Positions 1 to 7,119 of a stretch of 64,000 bases of DNA are shown piece after piece; position 1 is the first letter of the stretch; every line of letters starts with the position of its first letter. Location: NCBI RefSeq assembly GCF_000829055.1, contig NZ_AP012544.1, positions 1,736,001 through 1,800,000 on the forward strand. The letters run 5' to 3'. This DNA is from Lacticaseibacillus casei DSM 20011 = JCM 1134 = ATCC 393 (GTDB lineage: Bacteria; Bacillota; Bacilli; Lactobacillales; Lactobacillaceae). The position numbers were made by a program, and so were the translations under genes. Under the pieces are notes generated by a model. It was not told the DNA's origin and did no database searches. It worked only from the letters and a program-made list of their open reading frames with translations.

Positions 1-33
1 CCTTGTACGCATGACCCGCACAAGGTTTTTTGA
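1..33 (+). terminator. Rho-independent terminator at window edge
   Basis: CCTTGT and ACAAGG form a stem followed by TTTTTT on the plus strand. It would end a plus-strand gene lying left of the window; the window edge prevents checking. Confidence 0.55.
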
Positions 34-48
34 TCGCCAATATTCTGG

Positions 49-1191
49 TTAATAGTTCAGGAAAACATCTTTATAAACTTTCACACTGTCAAAAACATCT
101 TGAAGCGTCACATATTCGTTGGTCTCATGTGATGTATCATTTCCCGGCCCATAAATTGCCAGATCTAACCCATCGTGATAGAACAAGGCCGCATCCGTAA
201 TCCCAGTCCGATACGCCACTGCCCCGCGGTCAAGCCCGATACGTTGCCGGGCCTGCTGAACGGCCTCAATCAAGACATTGTCAGGCGAAGCAGCGGCCGC
301 ACCCAGCACTGAGTCAATTGAAAGTGACAGATGCACGCCTTTTGGTACAGGCGTTTTCGCCGCTTGTTTTAGCGCCTGAATAAACGCATCATTGTCGGCA
401 ATCATGGTTGTGCGAATATTGCCACGCAGATAGGCCGACTCAGGTAGCGAGTTGATCTGGTTCCCGCCATGAATAATATCAATATTGTGCGTAGCGTGTC
501 CCAAAATCGGATCATCCTTGGCCTGCAATGGCGCTGTTGCAGTCAACGCCGCATTGGCAAATGCAAACAAACCGTGAATGGCATTGGCCCCAAGATCCGG
601 CCGCGATGAATGGGCCGCTTTACCATGTGCGGTCAACGTATAATCGATAATCCCGCGCTCAGCCGCATCCACATTACTATTGCCAGGCTCTGCCACTAAA
701 AGACCATTGAGGCGGTCGCCATAACCCGCTGCGGCCAATTGCCGGGCGCCATAATTATCGATTTCTTCACCGACAGTGGCCATCAACTGAATCCCATGAT
801 CCAGTTGCGCATGCGCGACTTGTTTCAAAGCGACAACCACCGCTGCCAACCCGGATTTCATATCCGTTGCCCCGCGGCCATATAACTTGCCGTCTTTTAC
901 CTGTCCTGAAAACGGTGGAAACTGCCATTTGGATTCATCGCCGGCATCGACAACATCCATGTGCCCATCGACACCTAGCCACCGTTTGGCATTTGGATCG
1001 CCAACGGTCAAAACCAGATTATCCCGTCCCGGCGCATATGTGATCCGCTCGCGCTTAATTAAACCGGCTTGCAACTCAGGGGCTAAATAAGCCTCAATCA
1101 GCTCAGCAACTTGACCTTCTTTTGCGCCAACACTCGGTACTTGTACCATTGCCTGCAATAAATCAACGACTTGCTGCTCTTCATCCGTCAA
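49..1191 (-). CDS. M20 family metallopeptidase (ArgE/DapE-type deacylase)
   Basis: This is a cytoplasmic zinc-dependent amidohydrolase of the ArgE/DapE/PepV superfamily, which removes acyl groups or cleaves small peptides. The metal-site signatures are visible: GHMDVVD near residue 78, TDMKSG near 110 and the catalytic GEE near 141, with a C-terminal SHETNEY motif. An upstream in-frame TTG at 1212 exists, but GGAGG lies 7 bases before the TTG at 1191, so I use that start (380 residues). It follows the ECF S-component gene by about 45 bases on the same strand and may be co-transcribed. The substrate (acetylornithine, succinyl-diaminopimelate, dipeptide or other) cannot be assigned from sequence. 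Confidence 0.85.
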   Translation of the reverse strand: MTDEEQQVVDLLQAMVQVPSVGAKEGQVAELIEAYLAPELQAGLIKRERITYAPGRDNLVLTVGDPNAKRWLGVDGHMDVVDAGDESKWQFPPFSGQVKDGKLYGRGATDMKSGLAAVVVALKQVAHAQLDHGIQLMATVGEEIDNYGARQLAAAGYGDRLNGLLVAEPGNSNVDAAERGIIDYTLTAHGKAAHSSRPDLGANAIHGLFAFANAALTATAPLQAKDDPILGHATHNIDIIHGGNQINSLPESAYLRGNIRTTMIADNDAFIQALKQAAKTPVPKGVHLSLSIDSVLGAAAASPDNVLIEAVQQARQRIGLDRGAVAYRTGITDAALFYHDGLDLAIYGPGNDTSHETNEYVTLQDVFDSVKVYKDVFLNY

Positions 1192-1236
1192 TCCAAAACC
1201 TCCGCTTCTCAAAACTCATGATTGCTGATTCTAAAA

Positions 1237-1842
1237 CTACTTTCGCCGAAAACGCAGTAACGCATGGCCTAAGATGGGTGTGACAATACCGCCTAGCAAA
1301 GCTTCAGCAACCGCGTTAATGGCCAGCGCCGTGATCAGCAGCCACCCAAGATTGGATGCATTAGCACCTGGCACAATTTGCGCAGCCTTGCTCGAAAAAA
1401 GCAACCATGTAAAGCCAATGACCAAAAGTGTGTTGGTCAAGGCACCGGCCACACCGGCGAATACCATTTTAATCGTTTGCGCCAGCGCACTTTGATGGCG
1501 CTTAAACATTTGGTGAAAGATAAACGCCGCCACGAGACCCACCATGACGCGCGGCACCAATGCAATAATCGGATTACGAAAAAGCAATAAAGTCACAGGA
1601 TCAGTCGCTGATGTATAAGCACGAATCAGGCTAGTCAGCCCCCATAATAAGCCAAGACTGGCACCACCGCCATATCCTAGAACAATCCCACCAATAATGA
1701 CGGTCAAATGAATCGTCGAAATGGCAGGCCAGGCTGGAAAAATCTGAACATACCCCACCATCAGAATATAAGCCTGGAGGATAATTAAAGCACCGAGAAT
1801 TCCAATAATAGCAATGTTATACGCTTTCCCTCGACGCGTCAT
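1237..1842 (-). CDS. ECF transporter S component (vitamin-binding subunit)
   Basis: A small hydrophobic protein of about 201 residues with roughly six membrane helices. It belongs to the substrate-binding S components that share the EcfAA'T energising module encoded elsewhere. The early segment with IFPAWP followed by STIHL and the loop with RNPIIALVPR resemble pantothenate- or folate-class S components, but I do not assign a vitamin. Start is the ATG at 1842, preceded by GGGGGTG; an earlier in-frame codon at 1851 lacks suitable spacing. The protein ends in basic residues (RFRRK), fitting a cytoplasmic C-terminus. Confidence 0.8.
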   Translation of the reverse strand: MTRRGKAYNIAIIGILGALIILQAYILMVGYVQIFPAWPAISTIHLTVIIGGIVLGYGGGASLGLLWGLTSLIRAYTSATDPVTLLLFRNPIIALVPRVMVGLVAAFIFHQMFKRHQSALAQTIKMVFAGVAGALTNTLLVIGFTWLLFSSKAAQIVPGANASNLGWLLITALAINAVAEALLGGIVTPILGHALLRFRRK

Positions 1843-1881
1843 GCTGGACACCCCCTATTTGTTTACAGTTAGCTCTATCAG

Positions 1882-1911
1882 ATTATACACGTTCCAAGCA
1901 GCACCAAACAA
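1882..1911 (-). promoter_or_regulatory. Putative promoter of the ECF S-component gene
   Basis: TTGTTT and TATAAT are separated by 18 bases on the minus strand, about 40 bases upstream of the start codon. Assigned by pattern only. Confidence 0.4.
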
Positions 1912-1980
1912 GTTCAGCTTTCAGTCAGGACTTGTCAACTTTTCGCCACTCTACGGGTTCAACCGAATAGTAAATTTTTG

Positions 1981-2009
1981 TTGACTTTGATCATCTGATT
2001 TTCTATAAT
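1981..2009 (+). promoter_or_regulatory. tRNA-Leu promoter
   Basis: TTGACT (1981-1986) and a perfect TATAAT (2004-2009) with a 17-base spacer lie 23 bases before the tRNA 5' end. Confidence 0.85.
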
Positions 2010-2032
2010 ACTTCTTGTGCTTAAATAGCCAT

Positions 2033-2118
2033 GCGGGCATGGCGGAATTGGTAGACGCGCAAGATTAAGGATCTTGTGAGCATTTTTGCTCATGGAAGTT
2101 CGAGTCTTCTTGCCCGCA
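2033..2118 (+). tRNA. tRNA-Leu(TAA)
   Basis: The 86-base gene folds as a class II tRNA. Acceptor GCGGGCA pairs with TGCCCGC, the anticodon loop TTAAGGA lies between CAAGA and TCTTG and carries anticodon TAA, the long variable arm is GAGCATTTTTGCTC-like, and the T-arm contains TTCGAGT. CCA is not encoded. Confidence 0.93.
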
Positions 2119-2122
2119 GCGT

Positions 2123-2168
2123 AAAAAGATCCGACCAACAACGATAACTTGTTGATCGGATCTTTTTT
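2123..2168 (+). terminator. Terminator of tRNA-Leu
   Basis: A long stem (AAAAAGATCCGA...TCGGATCTTTTTT) with a short loop and terminal T-run lies 5 bases after the tRNA. Confidence 0.85.
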
Positions 2169-2221
2169 AATGATTGGTTATCCGTAACCGCTTAATTCGA
2201 ATGAGATAGGAGTAACTTAAA

Positions 2222-2686
2222 ATGCTTCGTGAAGCCCAGTTTGTTGATCTGTCTGCAATCGTGGATCTTTACCAACAGCTTACAACGGAAATGGCGACAT
2301 TGGCGCCAGACACGTATCGACCATTAGCCACTGATAACCGCCAATATTTTGCCGATTATCTGCAAAACGACCTTGCCCGGTTATTTGTGACCGAAAGTCA
2401 TGGGAAACTTACCGGTTTTGCTTTGGTTGTCTTAGCACAAACCAGTGCCAGTCCTGAATTCGTGCCGCAACATTTTGCCCAACTCATCGATCTCTTCGTC
2501 ATCCCTGATCAGCGTCATCACGGCTTGGCAAAGCAGCTGATGGCGGCAGTTACGGCTTTTGCCAAAAGTCACCAGGCATCTTTTATCCAACTCAATGTCC
2601 TCAGTGCTAATAAGACGGCTCGTGAAGTATACGCCAAGGCCGGTTTTGAACCAGTCAATTTAACGTTACAAAAGCCACTCAACTGA
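2222..2686 (+). CDS. GNAT family N-acetyltransferase
   Basis: A 154-residue soluble protein with the GNAT fold, which transfers an acetyl group from acetyl-CoA to an amine. The acetyl-CoA pyrophosphate loop is seen as RHHGLAKQL near residues 97-105, and the typical C-terminal beta-alpha segment (ANKTAREVYAKAGF) is present. AGGAGT lies about 8 bases before the ATG. Its last 8 bases overlap the end of the convergent SprT-like gene. The acceptor substrate is unknown; such genes include ribosomal-protein and antibiotic acetyltransferases. Confidence 0.85.
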   Translation: MLREAQFVDLSAIVDLYQQLTTEMATLAPDTYRPLATDNRQYFADYLQNDLARLFVTESHGKLTGFALVVLAQTSASPEFVPQHFAQLIDLFVIPDQRHHGLAKQLMAAVTAFAKSHQASFIQLNVLSANKTAREVYAKAGFEPVNLTLQKPLN

Positions 2687-3131
2687 TCACCGTTTTTTGT
2701 AGTCGTAACTTGCCTCGGCAGTGGCCACAGGCATACCGTCTGACGTCAATCCGCCGCCGACGAATGAATTGCCGGCCGCATTGCGTACAAACATAGGCAT
2801 ATTGACGGCCGGTCGTGGGTAGCGGCGGAGCAAAGCGGGACCCGCCAACTGCTGCCAGTAATTGGCGGAAATCATGATCGCGGTGTTGGTACCCGCAATG
2901 CTGGGCGTACAAATGATAATGCACCAGTTCGTGCTTAATGATGCCATCGGTGATTGCTGGGGGATAAGCGGCAAAGAGTTTGGGGTTAAAGTCCAAATTC
3001 ATGTCAGCTGGATGAAACCGGCCGCCAGTTGTTTTAAGCCGGGCATTGAAAATGGCACGGTGGCGGAACGGTTGGTGAAATGCCGCCATGGAGATTGCCT
3101 CCACGCGTGCCTGCAGTTCTTGGTTTGTCAT
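2679..3131 (-). CDS. SprT-like zinc metalloprotein
   Basis: A 150-residue SprT-family protein. The zincin signature HELVHYH lies at residues 67-73, and a C-terminal zinc-ribbon has two Cys pairs (CTQC, and CGHC about 20 residues later). In eukaryotes the related SPRTN protease cleaves DNA-protein crosslinks; bacterial SprT/SprL function is poorly defined. The ATG at 3131 is preceded by GGAGG, though with long spacing. It is convergent with and overlaps the GNAT gene by 8 bases. Confidence 0.85.
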   Translation of the reverse strand: MTNQELQARVEAISMAAFHQPFRHRAIFNARLKTTGGRFHPADMNLDFNPKLFAAYPPAITDGIIKHELVHYHLYAQHCGYQHRDHDFRQLLAAVGGSRFAPPLPTTGRQYAYVCTQCGRQFIRRRRIDVRRYACGHCRGKLRLQKTVIS

Positions 3132-3235
3132 TATTGAACATTACCTCCGAGCCAACAGTGTACATCAAGTCATGCGCTATTGCACGATCGACACTGACCG
3201 CTAACCTGCTCACAAACAATCTATACCAGCAATAC

Positions 3236-3297
3236 AAAAATCGGTTCCAGATGTTCATGCATGGTTGATGTGCACGATCATCCGGACCCGATTTTTT
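3236..3297 (-). terminator. Terminator after the trpXYZ-type operon
   Basis: A long imperfect stem (AAAAATCGG...CCGATTTTTT, with GATG/CATC inside) lies about 100 bases past the ATPase stop. T-runs on both sides mean it could act in either direction. The rest of 3132-3394 shows nothing I recognise. Confidence 0.65.
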
Positions 3298-3394
3298 AAA
3301 TGGAATGATTAAACGGTCTTGCAAGATTAAAGCTAACCCATTTTTAACGCATTGAGGGGCACTTGAATGCTCCAGTTAACTGAGGCATGCTATT

Positions 3395-4147
3395 TTAGCT
3401 AAAGAACGCCAACACATCCTCACGGGTTAGCGCAGCTTTTCTCTTTTGATCAAAATCAGCCACAATTTGGCCGGCATCCAAAACAATTAAGCGGGTGCCA
3501 TAGCGTAACGCATCTTCGACTTGATGGGTAATCATTAAGCAGGTTAAATGTTGGCCCGAAACAATTTCGTTAGTCAGCGTCATGATTGATTGGCTCGTGT
3601 GCGGGTCCAGTGCTGCCGTGTGCTCATCAAGTAATAACAGATCAGGCTCTCGCATGGTGGCCATTAACAGACTCAGTGCCTGCCGTTGCCCGCCGGAAAG
3701 TTGTTCAGTCGGCTTATCAAGCGCTTCAGCCAGACCATTCCCGGTTTTGGCCGCAAGTTCTTTCAGCCGCTCCTTTTGGGCAGTAAGTCCCCGTGAGCGC
3801 AAACTTAAGCGCTGGCCACGGTGACTGGCTAATAGCAAGTTTTCGGCGACCGTCATCCGCGGGGCTGTGCCCATTTTTGGATCTTGGAAGACTCGGGCAA
3901 TGTGACGCGCCCGTTGCTCGGGACGTTGGCCATTCAACTTTTTACCGGCTAAGGTCACCGTTCCTCCGCTCATCGGCAGATCACCGGTAATGGCGTTAAA
4001 CAGCGTCGATTTTCCTGCGCCGTTATGGCCTAAGACTGTTACGAAATCACCGGTTTTGACCGTTAACGTCACGTCTTGAAGCAAGGTTTTTACTTCCGTT
4101 GCGACCGGTACATTGACTGTGACGTGATCTAATATTAATTCAGCCAT
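3395..4147 (-). CDS. trpZ: ABC transporter ATP-binding protein, TrpZ-like
   Basis: This 250-residue ATPase powers the importer encoded just upstream. Walker A GHNGAGKST is at residues 40-48, the signature LSGGQRQALSLLMA is in the middle, and Walker B LLLLDEHTAALDP follows. The ATG at 4147 is chosen because it overlaps the permease stop by 8 bases, suggesting translational coupling; an earlier in-frame start at 4219 would overlap the permease by 80 bases. Order and family match the TrpXYZ tryptophan uptake system of streptococci. The substrate is supported here only indirectly, by the Trp leader peptide upstream of the operon. Confidence 0.82.
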   Translation of the reverse strand: MAELILDHVTVNVPVATEVKTLLQDVTLTVKTGDFVTVLGHNGAGKSTLFNAITGDLPMSGGTVTLAGKKLNGQRPEQRARHIARVFQDPKMGTAPRMTVAENLLLASHRGQRLSLRSRGLTAQKERLKELAAKTGNGLAEALDKPTEQLSGGQRQALSLLMATMREPDLLLLDEHTAALDPHTSQSIMTLTNEIVSGQHLTCLMITHQVEDALRYGTRLIVLDAGQIVADFDQKRKAALTREDVLAFFS

Positions 4148-5039
4148 GTGCCTGCACCCCTTTTTGCAAAACTCGCCGTAATCGCAGTTGATGATCGATT
4201 TGCGGCACCATGATGGCAACGGCTAGGACCACTGCCGAAATCAATTTCAGGTCGTCGGCGTTGAATCCCAGTGCCAAAACCACTAGCAGAACAAACCGGT
4301 ATAGAATACTGCCCAGAATCACGGCGACCAAGCGCTGTGACAAGGTCAGTTCACCGAAAACGACTTCACCGATGATGATGGCAGCAAGCCCGATAACAAT
4401 GATCCCGATGCCCATATTGACATCCGCATAGCCATTGTTCTGTGCTAACAGGCCCCCGGCAAGTCCGACAAGCCCATTCCCAACCATTAAGCCAAGCACC
4501 ATTTGATGATCAGGATCAATCCCCAAACTACGCGCCATGTTCGGATTATCTCCGGCAGCGATGAAGCCCTGGCCCAACTGGGTGTTTAAAAACAGCATCA
4601 GTAATCCGACGACAACGACCGCAACCACCAGCCCAATCACAACGCTGTTAAAGTATGGCGGCAGATCCTTCAAAAACGATTCCTGAAAAAGATTGGCTTG
4701 GTGCAACAAGGATAAGTTCGCCCGGCCCATAATTCTTAAGTTAATCGAAAACAAACCGGTCATAACCAAAATACCAGCGAGCAAGACCGGAATCCGTCCC
4801 TTTGTCGTTAATAAGCCTGTTGCCAAGCCCGCCAGCATCCCCGCTCCGGTAGCAAGTAGTGTCGCAATGATCGGCGAAATGCCATGGGTAATCGCACTAA
4901 CCGCAACGGCCGCCCCAAACGGGAAAGTCCCTTCAACTGTCATATCGGGAAAATCCAGAACCCGAAATGTTAAAAACAAGCCAAGTCCAATTAATCCATA
5001 AAGTAATCCTTGACCAATTGCCGAAACGCCTAAACTCAT
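4140..5039 (-). CDS. trpY: ABC transporter permease, TrpY-like
   Basis: A 299-residue polytopic membrane protein of the branched-chain-type permease family (BPD_transp_2). It has about eight to nine hydrophobic segments and ends in a basic cytoplasmic tail (RLRRVLQKG). It forms the channel that receives ligand from the TrpX-like lipoprotein or membrane-anchored binding protein. Its ATG overlaps the preceding stop in an ATGA arrangement (5036-5039), and its own stop overlaps the ATPase start, so the three genes form a tightly coupled operon. Confidence 0.82.
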   Translation of the reverse strand: MSLGVSAIGQGLLYGLIGLGLFLTFRVLDFPDMTVEGTFPFGAAVAVSAITHGISPIIATLLATGAGMLAGLATGLLTTKGRIPVLLAGILVMTGLFSINLRIMGRANLSLLHQANLFQESFLKDLPPYFNSVVIGLVVAVVVVGLLMLFLNTQLGQGFIAAGDNPNMARSLGIDPDHQMVLGLMVGNGLVGLAGGLLAQNNGYADVNMGIGIIVIGLAAIIIGEVVFGELTLSQRLVAVILGSILYRFVLLVVLALGFNADDLKLISAVVLAVAIMVPQIDHQLRLRRVLQKGVQAHG

Positions 5040-6031
5040 TTGATCACCGTTCCTTTCGTCTCTGCCTGTTTGACTAACGCACTAGGTAAGGTCAACCCTA
5101 ACTGTTTTGCCTGTTTCTCGTTTAAAATAAGCTCGCCTTTTTTTTCAAAATGAATAGGCGTCGTTGCGGGTTTGGTTTTACCTTTCAAAACATCCGCTAA
5201 CATGTGTCCGGTGACAACGCCTAAATGAAATTGGTTAATCCCAATTGTGGCGACCCCGCCTTGTTTAACCATGGTATCAACAGTCGGGAAAATCGGCACT
5301 TTACGCGCATTGGCCGCCGCAACCAGCGTTTGCATGGCACTGGCGACCGTGTTGTCAGTCGGTACGAAAACCGCATCAACTTGGCTGACCATTTGGCTTG
5401 CCACCTGGTTTAAATCATTGGTAGAACTAATCGCATACCGTTTTACCGTAAAGCCTTCTTTAGGCCCGAGTTTTGCGACCATTTTAGCCTGTATCTGAGC
5501 CGAATCGTCACTAGAGGTGGCAATGACACCCAGCGTTTTAGCATCCGGCATGATTTGCCGAATCAGCTTTAGTTGGGCTGCAATCGGCGCCTGGTCCGAA
5601 ACGCCGGTTATATTGCCACCTGGTTTTTTGACATTTTTGACTAATTTAGCCGCCACCGGATCGGTAATGGCCCCAAGAATGATCGGCGTTTTCTGGTTAA
5701 CATTGGCCAGTGCCTGAGCCGCCGGTGTTGCAATTCCCACGGTGGCCGCCGCATTTTCTTGGGTAAACCGTTCCGACATTGACTTCAGATTGCTCTGATC
5801 ATTTTCAGCATTCTGGAAGTCGATCTTAATGTTTTTTCCGTTAACGTAACCCTTATCTTTTAGTCCTGAAATAATGCCTTTATGAATCGCATCTAACACC
5901 GGGTGAGTCGTCAGCTGTAAAATTCCTACTGTTGGCTTTGTTTGCGTCCGTTGCGTTGTCGTACCGCTTTGAAAATAGGCAATGCCTAAAAAGCCGAAAA
6001 TGATGATGATCAATCCAAGCATTCGCTTCAT
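5036..6031 (-). CDS. trpX: ABC transporter substrate-binding protein, TrpX-like
   Basis: The 331-residue binding protein of the ABC_sub_bind (PF04392) family begins with MKRMLGLIIIIFGFLGIAYF, an uncleaved membrane anchor or signal without an obvious lipobox cysteine. The two-lobed fold is seen in segments such as VGILQLTTHPVLD, IVLG-type hinge regions and NQFHLGVVTGHMLADVL. I use the ATG at 6031 because GGAGG lies 9 bases upstream; the open frame extends to 6136 but that part overlaps a repeat-rich leader. The family includes streptococcal TrpX, which is tryptophan-specific. Transcription reaches it through the attenuator at 6330-6518. Confidence 0.82.
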   Translation of the reverse strand: MKRMLGLIIIIFGFLGIAYFQSGTTTQRTQTKPTVGILQLTTHPVLDAIHKGIISGLKDKGYVNGKNIKIDFQNAENDQSNLKSMSERFTQENAAATVGIATPAAQALANVNQKTPIILGAITDPVAAKLVKNVKKPGGNITGVSDQAPIAAQLKLIRQIMPDAKTLGVIATSSDDSAQIQAKMVAKLGPKEGFTVKRYAISSTNDLNQVASQMVSQVDAVFVPTDNTVASAMQTLVAAANARKVPIFPTVDTMVKQGGVATIGINQFHLGVVTGHMLADVLKGKTKPATTPIHFEKKGELILNEKQAKQLGLTLPSALVKQAETKGTVIK

Positions 6032-6209
6032 GCGGGTTCCTCCAATTGTTGTGATTTTTGGTTTGGTGTGGTGAGGTTGTTGTGTGTATCGAGCCGTGAC
6101 GCGTGTATCGGCATGTAAAGGCCTTGTTGTCGCCATGGCTCATTTCCTTCCAACCATGGCAGCTAGTTCTAATGACGTCTGGTCGATAAATCCTGCTTTC
6201 GCTTTCTAT

Positions 6210-6325
6210 AACGCGTTCGCCAGCCCAGAAACCTGCGTGTAAGGGCCTTGGCCGCAATGGCCAAAGCCCAGCCATCACGGCCAAGGCCCTTACACTCCGG
6301 TTTCTAACCGGGCTGGCTCACGCTC
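6210..6325. repeat. Palindromic intergenic repeat, copy 3
   Basis: About 116 bases forming a long imperfect inverted repeat with arms rich in GTGTAAGGGCCTTGGCC and its complement. It shares its sequence, in reverse orientation, with the copies at 9993-10239. It lies between the tryptophan attenuator and trpX, so it is transcribed in the leader and would fold into a large hairpin. Confidence 0.8.
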
Positions 6326-6329
6326 ACAC

Positions 6330-6365
6330 AAAAATTGCCGCGGCAGGTTTAGACCTTCGCGGCAA
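6330..6365 (-). terminator. Second hairpin of the trp leader, terminator-like
   Basis: TTGCCGCG (6365-6358) pairs with CGCGGCAA (6342-6335), followed by TTTTT. It directly follows the attenuator hairpin and could be a backup terminator. Confidence 0.6.
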
Positions 6366-6473
6366 ATAAAAAACCGCATAGTCCCGTTGTGGGGTATCTA
6401 TGCGGACAAATTGATCAGAAGCCAACATAGACACAACCTGCGCGTCTGGCGGCAGGTTGCGTCTGCAACCTAC
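6364..6473 (-). promoter_or_regulatory. Tryptophan-responsive transcription attenuator
   Basis: Read on the minus strand after the leader peptide stop, four overlapping pairings are possible. Segment 1 AGGTTGC (6471-6465) pairs with GCAACCT in segment 2. Segment 2 (6463-6452) pairs with segment 3 (6441-6430) over 12 bp. Segment GTGTCTATG (6434-6426) pairs over 9 bp with CATAGATAC (6402-6394). CCGCATAG (6405-6398) pairs with CTATGCGG (6381-6374), followed by TTTTTTATTT, which is a terminator. A ribosome stalled at the single Trp codon leaves segment 1 free: 1:2 forms, segment 3 is released and sequesters the terminator arm. A ribosome reaching the stop would mask segment 1 and allow termination. 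The pairings are seen; the mechanism is inferred. Confidence 0.72.
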
Positions 6474-6518
6474 CTAAAGTTGGCTTTGCCAAGTTTTTAA
6501 GGTAAGCAGTGCTTTCAT
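6474..6518 (-). CDS. Leader peptide of the trp transporter attenuator
   Basis: A 14-codon reading frame, MKALLTLKTWQSQL, begins with ATG at 6518 and is preceded by GGAGGAAACCAAC, a very strong ribosome site for such a short frame. It holds one Trp codon (TGG, codon 10), five codons before the TAG. The stop is followed within 3 bases by the first arm of the attenuator. Strength of the ribosome site, position and Trp content together suggest a sensing peptide, not chance. Unlike E. coli trpL it has only one Trp codon. Confidence 0.72.
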   Translation of the reverse strand: MKALLTLKTWQSQL

Positions 6519-6564
6519 GTTGGTTTCCTCCATTCGTTTAAACTTGAAATAAGTTGGTAAATTA

Positions 6565-6593
6565 AAGATACGTGAGCAAACTTCTCATGTCAA
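6565..6593 (-). promoter_or_regulatory. Promoter of the trp leader and trpXYZ-type operon
   Basis: TTGACA (6593-6588) and TATCTT (6570-6565) with a 17-base spacer lie about 47 bases upstream of the leader peptide ATG. Confidence 0.75.
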
Positions 6594-6622
6594 GCGAAAA
6601 CGATCCTTTTCACGAAGAAAAA

Positions 6623-7060
6623 TCACTGTAAGATCGCTGAAATCTTTTGAATTTGCTTGGTGAATTTTTGGATCGCTTCGTCTTGCGCTTTTTCGGCTGC
6701 ATTAAACGCTGTGACATCCACTTCTAAGTCAGACTTGAGGCTTTCGGTCATGGCTTCACACGCCTCCGTGAAGGCCGCAAAGTTGTGAATTAGTGTACGG
6801 TGTGGCCCGACCAACCGTGCAGGAACCGCGACTTCTTGCAATCGAGTGAGTAACTTTTTGTACGCATCGGTACCCTCACGAAACACGACCCGCGTGTCAT
6901 CATAGGTGTCCTGATCATAATCGGCCAATTTGCCGTCATCAATCGCTTCACGTAATGGCTCAAACAAAGGCGCCATCTTTTCCTGATTGTCCTGGGTTTG
7001 TTCCACCACATCATTGATCGTGGTACCATAGTGCGCCATTTTAATTTGTTGCTTGTTCAT
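6623..7060 (-). CDS. Unrecognised small helical protein
   Basis: A protein of about 145 residues, acidic and Gln/Glu/Lys-rich, with no signal peptide, membrane segment or cysteine. Heptad-like stretches suggest an alpha-helical bundle, for example around residues 75-145. I do not recognise a family. The ATG at 7060 and a GTG at 7069 are both possible; AGAGAGGA sits closer to the GTG. It starts about 50 bases after the P-type ATPase stop on the same strand, so it may be read through from the Mn2+-controlled transcript, which would make a role in metal stress possible but unproven. Confidence 0.65.
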   Translation of the reverse strand: MNKQQIKMAHYGTTINDVVEQTQDNQEKMAPLFEPLREAIDDGKLADYDQDTYDDTRVVFREGTDAYKKLLTRLQEVAVPARLVGPHRTLIHNFAAFTEACEAMTESLKSDLEVDVTAFNAAEKAQDEAIQKFTKQIQKISAILQ

Positions 7061-7119
7061 GAAAAGCACGAATCCTCTCTTGAAAACTAATCCATCAATT
7101 TTTTCCGAATGCTGAAGAT

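Noticed and set aside
1959..2141. Minus-strand 60-codon frame over the tRNA-Leu region
   Set aside because: It runs through tRNA-Leu and its promoter and terminator; no ribosome site.
6330..6600. T-box leader in front of trpX
   Set aside because: No GGGTGGNACCGCG-type antiterminator core is present; the leader peptide and stems fit better.
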